Positions 1 through 4,941 of a stretch of 7,411 bases of DNA are shown here, piece after piece. Below the pieces are notes generated by a model that saw nothing but the letters and a program-made list of their open reading frames with translations, had not been told where the DNA came from and did not search any database. The DNA is from an uncultured Clostridia bacterium (GTDB lineage: Bacteria > Bacillota > Clostridia > Oscillospirales > Ruminococcaceae). The stretch is from positions 1 to 7,411 of the forward strand of contig CANRPG010000098.1 in assembly GCA_947632425.1 (NCBI GenBank), given 5' to 3'. The translations under genes were made by a program, and so were the position numbers. Numbering within the stretch: position 1 is the first letter of the stretch; every line of letters begins with the position of its first letter.

Positions 1-66
1 TCATGACAATTTGTGCTTTGTTGTGTTAGTACTATTATAATACAAAACCGCGCAAATGTCTACTGC

Positions 67-95
67 TTGTAATGCGGCGAAAAATATGTTATACT
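67..95 (+). promoter_or_regulatory. Probable sigma-A promoter of the barnase operon (extended -10)
   Basis: A -35-like TTGTAA (67-72) is followed after exactly 17 nt by TATACT (90-95). A TGT lies directly in front of the -10 (87-89), giving an extended -10 element. Transcription would start near 102, leaving a leader of about 30 nt before the barnase start codon. A second -10 candidate, a perfect TATAAT at 36-41, has only a poor -35 (TTGTGC at 11-16, 19 nt away), so it is the weaker choice. Seen by eye only. Confidence 0.55.
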
Positions 96-132
96 ATTTA
101 TATATACACTTATACACTTTGGGGGAGGCACT

Positions 133-720
133 ATGAACAACATAAAAATGCGCATTATAGCCGTTTTAATCCTGCTGGCGGCGGTGATGTTCTCCGGCTG
201 CGGCAACAGCGGCAATACTGCAAATTCTGCAAATGTGACTTCTAAAGCTTCGGTAACAACTGTAACTGCGGCAAGCATGTCCGGCACTGCGGCGACCACG
301 CCAACCACCACAAAGGCAGAAAAAGAAACACGAGCCGATGAGCATGGAAACGCTCCTGCGCGCGACGGGTATTATTACGATGTGGAAAACGTGGTTTTGT
401 ATCTTGAAGAATACGGCGAGCTGCCGCCCAACTACATAACCAAAAAAGAGGCTGAGGCTCTGGGCTGGAGCGGCGGTTCGGTCGAGGATTATAAAGAGGG
501 CGCGGCTATCGGCGGCGACCGCTTTGGCAACTACGAGGAGCTTTTGCCCGAAGCTGACGGGCGCAAGTACACCGAGTGCGACATTGACACCGACGGCTAC
601 CCTTCGAGGGGTTCGCGCAGGCTGGTTTTTTCAAACGACGGGCTGTATTTTTATACTTCCGACCACTATGAGAGCTTCTCGGAAGTGACTGTTACGAAAG
701 ACGGTGATGTGATATGGTAA
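133..720 (+). CDS. Barnase-family guanyl-specific ribonuclease, predicted lipoprotein
   Basis: Secreted endoribonuclease of the barnase/microbial RNase (N1/T1-like) family, 195 aa, cleaving RNA after guanosine. Residues 1-22 form a lipoprotein signal: KMR, a hydrophobic core, then FSGC with Cys23 as likely lipidated residue (Phe at -3 is an unusual but tolerated lipobox residue). Residues 24-76 are a Ser/Thr/Ala-rich linker. The nuclease domain (about 78-185) aligns closely with B. amyloliquefaciens barnase as I remember it, including YITKKEAEALGW and IGGDRFGN. The catalytic set is intact: Lys104 (barnase K27), Glu148 (E73), Arg159 (R83), Arg163 (R87), His178 (H102). Barnase R59, in the guanine-binding loop and a barstar contact, is Tyr134 here. 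The start ATG has a strong GGGGGAGG 4 nt upstream. The stop overlaps the barstar start by 7 nt. The family and active state are clear; membrane tethering and biological target are inferred. Confidence 0.93.
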   Translation: MNNIKMRIIAVLILLAAVMFSGCGNSGNTANSANVTSKASVTTVTAASMSGTAATTPTTTKAEKETRADEHGNAPARDGYYYDVENVVLYLEEYGELPPNYITKKEAEALGWSGGSVEDYKEGAAIGGDRFGNYEELLPEADGRKYTECDIDTDGYPSRGSRRLVFSNDGLYFYTSDHYESFSEVTVTKDGDVIW

Positions 721-992
721 ACGATGAGAGCCGCATAACGCTTGACTGCCGTATGTTTTCCCAGCGCGGCGAGGCGCACGACTACCTTGCCGAAAAGCTG
801 AATTTGCCCGAGTATTACGGCAGGAATCTCGATGCGCTGTACGACTGCCTCAGCGGCGTTAAAGGCGAGATAGTTTTTCTGCACGCCGATGAGATCGACG
901 GCGGCTATGCTAAAAAGATCCTCCGTGTTTTTGAAGATGCCAAAGAGCAGTACCATGGGCTGGCTGTAACATACGAGGACGAGCAGTCATGA
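714..992 (+). CDS. Barstar-family ribonuclease inhibitor
   Basis: Small acidic cytoplasmic protein (92 aa) of the barstar family, which plugs the barnase active site and protects the producing cell. The inhibitory helix is plain: LPEYYGRNLDALYDCLSG at 31-48 matches the barstar segment LPEYYGENLDALWDCLTG. Asp40 and Asp44 correspond to barstar D35 and D39, the key contacts to the nuclease active site. Tyr34 corresponds to Y29. Barstar W38 is Tyr43 and E76 is Asp75, conservative changes facing the altered position 134 of the neighbouring nuclease. The ATG lies inside the last codons of the nuclease gene (ATGGTAA overlap) with only a weak ribosome binding site. Translation is therefore probably coupled to the nuclease, which would tie inhibitor supply to toxin synthesis. 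Confidence 0.93.
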   Translation: MVNDESRITLDCRMFSQRGEAHDYLAEKLNLPEYYGRNLDALYDCLSGVKGEIVFLHADEIDGGYAKKILRVFEDAKEQYHGLAVTYEDEQS

Positions 993-1555
993 AAAAGCGC
1001 GAAACAATGCTCAAACTCCTGCTCTCGGTCTGCGAACTTGCGCTGGTCGGCATATGCACTGTTATAGCTTATCTCACGCCGATAGAAACTACCGCTGTAA
1101 AAATAGCAGGCTCGTTTGTGTCGGTCGCGATAGTCAGCGCGGCGGCGTGGTTCTTTCCGCTAAGGTTTTACATATTCGCGCTTGTATTTCACTTCTTTGC
1201 CGCGCCGCTGGGCTCGGTCATAAATCTGTACAAATATCTGGACTGTTACGATAGAATAGTACACTGCCTCAGCGGCGTAATTTTAGCAGAAGCAGGCTTG
1301 ATACTTATAAGCCGCATATTCAGAAAGCGCGGTATGAAAAACGACATCGCAGTGAAGCTTATGTTCGCGTTTTTCTTCTCGGCGGCGTGCGCAGGCTTCT
1401 GGGAGATATACGAGTTCACCGCCGACAGCCTTTTGCACATTGATATGCAGGGCAGCAACTTGAACACCATGGGCGACATAGTTTCGGGTGTGCTGGGCGC
1501 TGCGACCTACACCGCGGCAAGCTTCATATCAATAAAACGCAGCAAAAAGCGCTGA
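989..1555 (+). CDS. Multi-pass membrane protein, DUF2238/YjdF-like
   Basis: A 188-aa integral membrane protein of unknown function. Hydrophobic segments lie at roughly 8-29, 36-56, 58-78, 93-110, 123-142 and 164-182, with a basic C-terminus (KRSKKR) that should be cytoplasmic. Polar motifs set within the membrane domain, YDRIVH (87-92), WEIYEF (138-143) and NTMGDIVSGVLG (159-170), resemble the conserved D-R-x-x-H, W-E-x-x-E and D-T-x-x-D pattern of the DUF2238/YjdF family. The assignment is from memory and moderate. The ATG overlaps the barstar stop by 4 nt (ATGA), so it is the third gene of the nuclease operon, probably translated by coupling because only a weak GAGG precedes it. Its link to the nuclease pair, whether functional or just co-transcription, cannot be read from sequence. 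Confidence 0.75.
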   Translation: MKKRETMLKLLLSVCELALVGICTVIAYLTPIETTAVKIAGSFVSVAIVSAAAWFFPLRFYIFALVFHFFAAPLGSVINLYKYLDCYDRIVHCLSGVILAEAGLILISRIFRKRGMKNDIAVKLMFAFFFSAACAGFWEIYEFTADSLLHIDMQGSNLNTMGDIVSGVLGAATYTAASFISIKRSKKR

Positions 1556-1574
1556 CCTCATTCAAGAGATCAGC
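1544..1574 (-). terminator. Hairpin terminator between the convergent operons
   Basis: A 9-bp stem (1566-1574 with 1551-1559) closes a 6-nt loop (1560-1565). Read on the minus strand the stem is GCTGATCTC/GAGGTCAGC with one U-G wobble, and GC then TTTTT (1548-1544) follow. It fits an intrinsic terminator for the mnmE-to-GNAT operon, lying inside the last codons of the oppositely oriented membrane protein gene. On the plus strand the same stem has a C-A mismatch and only a broken T run follows (GTAATTTT), so termination of the barnase operon there would be weaker. Confidence 0.55.
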
Positions 1575-1590
1575 GTAATTTTATGTACTA

Positions 1591-1645
1591 TATTTGTTGC
1601 GCAGGAGCGCGTTTGGTCTGTCATAGTTGTCCGTTTAATTCCCCT
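1591..1645. repeat. 55-nt direct repeat, copy 1 (downstream of the GNAT gene)
   Basis: This copy matches 2213-2267 at 48 of 55 positions in the same orientation. The first 27 nt (1591-1617) are identical. They contain the small palindrome GCGC-AGGA-GCGC (1599-1610). The rest diverges mainly around 1618-1629 and then shares TCCGTTTAATT. It lies 6 nt beyond the acetyltransferase stop codon. Confidence 0.85.
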
Positions 1646-1651
1646 CTTCGC

Positions 1652-2176
1652 TTATTCCCATATCCGTGTATATATCATTGCTTTGAAAGTTTCGCTGCCG
1701 TCCAGCTTTGAGTATTCACCGTAATGGTCAAACTTCAAGCCACAATTTTGCATGACCCTGCCCGAACGCGGATTATCCACCGCGTGCTCCGAGCATATCT
1801 TGTTTACACCAAGTTCCCGGTGCGCAAAATCAACAATAGCTTTCATCGCCTCGGTGCAGTAGCCCCTGTGCCAATAATCATAGTGCAGGTTGTAACCAAT
1901 GCCCCAAAAGCCCTGCATCAGCGCGCTCGGCACAATGCTCCCCGAGCCAATGACCCTGCCCTCGCCTTTCAGCACAAACACCCACAGCCATTCTTCCTCG
2001 TTCGCCATAGCCGATCTTATCCACTCGACCGTTTGGGCAATGTCCGTGTACGTCGAGTACGACATAAACCTCGTGACCCTCTCGTCGCTGTTCCAGCTGT
2101 AGCACGCCTGCGCATCGTCAAGCGTTATCGGGCGCAGCAGCAGCCTGCCCGTCTCAATTATCGGTTCTTTGCTCAT
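1652..2176 (-). CDS. GNAT-family N-acetyltransferase, RimJ/RimL type
   Basis: Cytoplasmic acetyl-CoA-dependent N-acetyltransferase (174 aa). The opening IIETGRLLLRPITLDDA (6-22) is typical of the RimJ/RimL branch, which acetylates protein N-termini or small amines; the substrate here is unknown. The acetyl-CoA pyrophosphate-binding motif is YWHRGYCTEA (101-110), and NPRSGRVMQNCGLKF (135-149) is the usual C-terminal GNAT segment. The chosen ATG at 2176 has AAAGGGG 7 nt upstream, the same arrangement as mnmG and mnmE; an in-frame TTG at 2194 overlaps that site and is unlikely. The gene is 89 nt downstream of rsmG in the same direction, with no convincing promoter of its own, so it probably rides on the rsmG transcript. 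It is bracketed by 55-nt direct repeats, suggesting that it was added to this locus later. Confidence 0.88.
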   Translation of the reverse strand: MSKEPIIETGRLLLRPITLDDAQACYSWNSDERVTRFMSYSTYTDIAQTVEWIRSAMANEEEWLWVFVLKGEGRVIGSGSIVPSALMQGFWGIGYNLHYDYWHRGYCTEAMKAIVDFAHRELGVNKICSEHAVDNPRSGRVMQNCGLKFDHYGEYSKLDGSETFKAMIYTRIWE

Positions 2177-2212
2177 GCCTATACCCCTTTTCAACTGTGA
2201 TTTTTTGTATTT

Positions 2213-2267
2213 TATTTGTTGCGCAGGAGCGCGTTTGGTTTGCCGCTGTTATCCGTTTAATTTCCCT
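2213..2267. repeat. 55-nt direct repeat, copy 2 (between rsmG and the GNAT gene)
   Basis: This is the partner of 1591-1645. The identical 27-nt core is 2213-2239, with GCGC-AGGA-GCGC at 2221-2232. Its right edge reaches into the rsmG stop codon (2266-2268). Each copy therefore begins at or within a few nt of the stop codon of a minus-strand gene (rsmG here, the acetyltransferase for copy 1). This fits a duplicated 3'-flanking segment or a mobile intergenic repeat. Confidence 0.85.
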
Positions 2268-2280
2268 ACAGCGGCTTTTT
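2242..2280 (+). terminator. Terminator-like hairpin over the rsmG 3' end, plus-strand polarity
   Basis: A perfect 8-bp stem, GCCGCTGT (2242-2249) with ACAGCGGC (2268-2275), encloses an 18-nt loop and is followed on the plus strand by TTTTT (2276-2280). In that orientation it would stop transcription running into rsmG antisense. For rsmG itself (minus strand) no T run follows, so it would act at most as a 3'-end stabilising stem. The loop is long, so the call is tentative. Confidence 0.35.
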
Positions 2281-2976
2281 CACCATCTGCCCTTTGTTCC
2301 GCGGATAGTGCGTGTCGGTGGGCTTTGTCTTTCTTATCACTATGAGTGAGCGTTTGTCACCGCACGGCAGGCAGTATTCTTCAAACCTCTCCACCTCACC
2401 GCCGAGTGTTCTCACCGCGCCTTTAGCTTCTTCCAGTTCCTCTCCCCCCGAAGAACCTTTCAAAGCCGCAAACATACCCCCTACCTTTACATACGGCAGG
2501 CAATATTCGCATAATATATTAAGCCTTGCCACCGCTCTTGCCACCGCGCAGTCGTACCCCTCGCGCATATCGCCTTTAGCAAGCTCCTCCGCTCGCCCGT
2601 GAATACACTGCGCCTCAAGCCCTATCTCATCTGAGAGCGCTTTAAGAAAATTGATCCGCTTGTTCAGGCTGTCAAGCAGCGTAAGCTTTATATCGCCGCG
2701 CACGATCTTCATCGGGCAAGACGGAAACCCAGCCCCCGTGCCGATGTCTATCACGCTGCACCCCTGCTCGAGCTGCACCTTTGTAAACGGCAGCACGCTG
2801 TCTAAAAAATGCTTCTGCTCTATCCCCTCGCCGTCTGTTATCGCGGTGAGGTTTATTTTTTCGTTCCATTCCAAAAGCAGCCGCGCGTATGTGTCAAAAC
2901 GCTTTGCCTGCCCATCGTCCAGCTGTATGCCAATGTCCTCAAAAAGCTTTTCCAGCCGCCTTACATCTATAGCCAT
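2266..2976 (-). CDS. rsmG: 16S rRNA (guanine527-N7)-methyltransferase RsmG (GidB)
   Basis: Uses S-adenosylmethionine to methylate N7 of G527 in 16S rRNA. The 236-aa length is normal for the family. Visible family motifs are WNEKINLTAI (37-46), KHFLDS (55-60), the SAM-binding loop VIDIGTGAGFP (75-85), LLDSLNKR (100-107), ARAVARLN (146-153) and the C-terminal YPRNKG...KKPL (224-236). After the glycine loop most relatives read FPGIPLKI, whereas this protein reads FPSCPMKI (84-91). The ATG directly abuts the mnmG stop codon (TAA-ATG, no gap), and its AAAGGAGG site lies inside the last mnmG codons, so the two are co-transcribed and probably translationally coupled. In many Firmicutes rsmG is followed by noc or parA-parB; here a GNAT gene follows. 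Confidence 0.96.
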   Translation of the reverse strand: MAIDVRRLEKLFEDIGIQLDDGQAKRFDTYARLLLEWNEKINLTAITDGEGIEQKHFLDSVLPFTKVQLEQGCSVIDIGTGAGFPSCPMKIVRGDIKLTLLDSLNKRINFLKALSDEIGLEAQCIHGRAEELAKGDMREGYDCAVARAVARLNILCEYCLPYVKVGGMFAALKGSSGGEELEEAKGAVRTLGGEVERFEEYCLPCGDKRSLIVIRKTKPTDTHYPRNKGQMVKKPL

Positions 2977-4863
2977 TTAGTCCTCCTTTGCGCGCCTGTG
3001 CTGCTCCAGCCAGACCAGCAAAACGTTCACGTCAGCAGGGTTCACGCCCGAGATGCGCCCTGCCTGCCCTACCGAAAGCGGCTGAATTTTGTTCAGCTTT
3101 TCTATCGCTTCCAGCCTGAGCCCCGTAACTTGCGAGTAGTCCATTCCCTGCGGCAGTTTCTTCACTTCCAGTCGGCGCATAGCATCCACCTGTTCTTGCT
3201 GAATGGCGATGTAGCCTTCGTACTTTATTTGCAGTTCCACCTGTTCGCGCACTGCATCAGGCAGCTGTGGGCGGCTGTCATCAAACTGTATTATGCCGTC
3301 GTATGTTACATGAGGCCTTTTCAGCAGCTGCGAGAGCTTCGCACCCGTGGTTATCCCCTCAGAGCCTACCGATTCCAGATACTCCGTCAGTTCCTGCGAG
3401 GGCGCAATATTCACCTTTTTAACGCGCTCAACTTCGCCCTCCACAAGCCGCTTCTTCTCCAAAAATTTTTCAAATGTTCCACGTGGAACAAGACCCACAT
3501 CATACCCCAACTGCGTGAGCCGCATATCCGCGTTGTCCTGCCGCAAAAGCAGCCTGTATTCACTGCGCGAAGTCAGCATTCTGTATGGGTCAGAGCAGCC
3601 TTTCGTCGTTAGGTCGTCAATCAGCGTGCCGATGTACGAAGTCGCCCTGTCAAGCACCAACTGCTGCCGTCCTTGCAGCTTCAAAGCCGCGTTTATGCCT
3701 GCAATAAGCCCCTGCGCCGCAGCCTCCTCGTAGCCGCTTGTGCCGTTGAACTGCCCTGCCCCGAAAAGTCCGCCTATCTTCTTGAATTCCAGCGTGGGCA
3801 AAAGCTCGGTGGGGTCGCAACAGTCGTACTCAATGGCGTATGCGTTGCGCATTATTTCAACGTGTTCAAGCCCCTTTATCGTGTGCAGAAATTCCAGCTG
3901 CACCTCCTCCGGCAGCGAACTGCTCATGCCCTGCAAGTAGTATTCATCGGTATCAAGCCCCATCGGCTCTATAAACAACTGGTGACGCTCTCTGTCGCGA
4001 AAGCGCATTATCTTGTCCTCTATAGAGGGGCAGTACCGAGGGCCTATCGCGTGTATCCGCCCTGAGTATATCGGCGATCTTTCGATGTTTTCCATAATAA
4101 CGCGGTGGGTCTCTTCGTTCGTGTAGCCAACATAGCAGCACACTTTGTTTTCGAGCCTTTCGCCCTCTTCATGCGTGAACGAAAACGGCGTTATCTTCTC
4201 GTCGCCGTCCTGCCTCTCCAGTTTGTCAAAATCTATAGAACGCTTGTGCACCCTCGCAGGCGTGCCGGTCTTGAATCTGCGGATAGTTATCCCCTGAGCT
4301 GTCAGCGAATCCGAAAGTTTTGTCGCCGGCAGAACATTGTCGGGTCCACTGGCGTATGATACCTCGCCCACGTGCACAACGCCGTTCAGGTAAGTGCCCG
4401 TCGCGATTATCACCGTCCTTGCGCTGTAGCTCGTGCCAAGCTTCGTAACAACGCCGGTTACTCTGCCGCCTTCAAACGTAACAGCCGTTACTTCACCTTG
4501 CTTCAGAAACAAATTTTCCTGCGATTCTACAGCACTCTTCATATATGTATGGTACTTTACCCTGTCAGACTGCACTCTCAGGCTGTGCACCGCAGGTCCT
4601 CTGCCCAAGTTCAGCATACGGCTTTGCAGAAAAGTAGCATCGGCAGCCTTGCCCATCTCGCCGCCGAGAGCATCGATCTCGCGCACCAAGTGTCCCTTCG
4701 CAGTGCCGCCTATCGAGGGGTTGCAGGGCATATTCGCCACGCAATCAAGCGATATGGTGAACAGTGCGGTTTTCATTCCAAGGCGTGCGGCAGCCAGCGC
4801 AGCCTCGCACCCTGCGTGACCCGCACCAACCACAACTATGTCAAAATCATCGGTAAAAGGCAT
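2977..4863 (-). CDS. mnmG: tRNA uridine-5-carboxymethylaminomethyl modification enzyme MnmG (GidA)
   Basis: FAD-binding partner of MnmE. The MnmE-MnmG complex adds an aminomethyl or carboxymethylaminomethyl group to C5 of wobble U34 in certain tRNAs. The 628-aa length is typical. The dinucleotide-binding motif GAGHAG is at 13-18; both GidA signatures are present, GPRYCPSIEDK (274-284) and AGQFNGTSGYEEAAAQG (369-385); and the C-terminal tRNA/MnmE-binding region ends with the RISGVNPADVNVLL segment. The ATG at 4863 is chosen because AAAGGGG lies 7 nt upstream and the FAD motif then falls at the usual distance. A start at 4908 is possible in frame but would translate through a parS-like site. 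Codons 459-463 (VPRGT) are spelled by a perfect parS-like palindrome. The gene follows mnmE by 78 nt and abuts rsmG. Confidence 0.97.
   Translation of the reverse strand: MPFTDDFDIVVVGAGHAGCEAALAAARLGMKTALFTISLDCVANMPCNPSIGGTAKGHLVREIDALGGEMGKAADATFLQSRMLNLGRGPAVHSLRVQSDRVKYHTYMKSAVESQENLFLKQGEVTAVTFEGGRVTGVVTKLGTSYSARTVIIATGTYLNGVVHVGEVSYASGPDNVLPATKLSDSLTAQGITIRRFKTGTPARVHKRSIDFDKLERQDGDEKITPFSFTHEEGERLENKVCCYVGYTNEETHRVIMENIERSPIYSGRIHAIGPRYCPSIEDKIMRFRDRERHQLFIEPMGLDTDEYYLQGMSSSLPEEVQLEFLHTIKGLEHVEIMRNAYAIEYDCCDPTELLPTLEFKKIGGLFGAGQFNGTSGYEEAAAQGLIAGINAALKLQGRQQLVLDRATSYIGTLIDDLTTKGCSDPYRMLTSRSEYRLLLRQDNADMRLTQLGYDVGLVPRGTFEKFLEKKRLVEGEVERVKKVNIAPSQELTEYLESVGSEGITTGAKLSQLLKRPHVTYDGIIQFDDSRPQLPDAVREQVELQIKYEGYIAIQQEQVDAMRRLEVKKLPQGMDYSQVTGLRLEAIEKLNKIQPLSVGQAGRISGVNPADVNVLLVWLEQHRRAKED
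3475..3490. other. parS: parS-like site 1, inside mnmG
   Basis: A perfect 16-bp palindrome TGTTCCACGTGGAACA. It agrees with the bacterial chromosomal parS consensus (TGTTtCACGTGAAACA and close variants), bound by ParB/Spo0J during origin segregation. It lies within the coding sequence, as B. subtilis parS sites also can. ParB binding is inferred from the match; parB is not in this window. Confidence 0.85.
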
Positions 4864-4886
4864 TTTTCTGCCCCTTTCTATCAAAT

Positions 4887-4902
4887 TGTTCCACATGGAA
4901 CA
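4887..4902. other. parS: parS-like site 2, degenerate, upstream of mnmG
   Basis: TGTTCCACATGGAACA differs from the two perfect copies by one base, A instead of G at 4895, which breaks the central CACGTG. The site lies 23 nt upstream of the mnmG start and 37 bp (start to start) from site 3. Because the centre of parS is important for ParB recognition, this copy is likely weakened or decaying. Confidence 0.65.
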
Positions 4903-4923
4903 TTGCACCTCGCAGCCTGCGTT

Positions 4924-4939
4924 TGTTCCACGTGGAACA
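4924..4939. other. parS: parS-like site 3, mnmE-mnmG intergenic
   Basis: A second perfect copy of TGTTCCACGTGGAACA, 2 nt beyond the mnmE stop codon. With site 2 it fills most of the 78-nt gap between mnmE and mnmG. The clustering of three sites in about 1.5 kb around genes that are normally origin-proximal makes chance very unlikely. Confidence 0.88.
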
Positions 4940-4941
4940 TT

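Noticed and set aside
103..119. Short tandem TATACACTTATACACTT as an operator
   Set aside because: Two 8-nt units in an AT-rich leader, too short and simple to support a regulatory claim.
1591..2267. Insertion sequence or CRISPR array at the direct repeats
   Set aside because: There is no transposase and no terminal inverted repeat, and only two copies occur 622 nt apart with a gene between them.
2809..3612. A 267-codon open frame on the plus strand
   Set aside because: It is antisense to the rsmG and mnmG coding regions, with no ribosome binding site or family resemblance seen.
4864..4908. Longer mnmG with 15 extra N-terminal residues
   Set aside because: The extension translates the parS-like site, lacks family resemblance, and the AAAGGGG site is placed for the ATG at 4863.
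3475..4939. The palindromes as Noc-binding sites or transcription-terminator stems
   Set aside because: The Noc target has a different core (CCCGGG type), and no T run directly follows the stems; the sequence matches parS far better.
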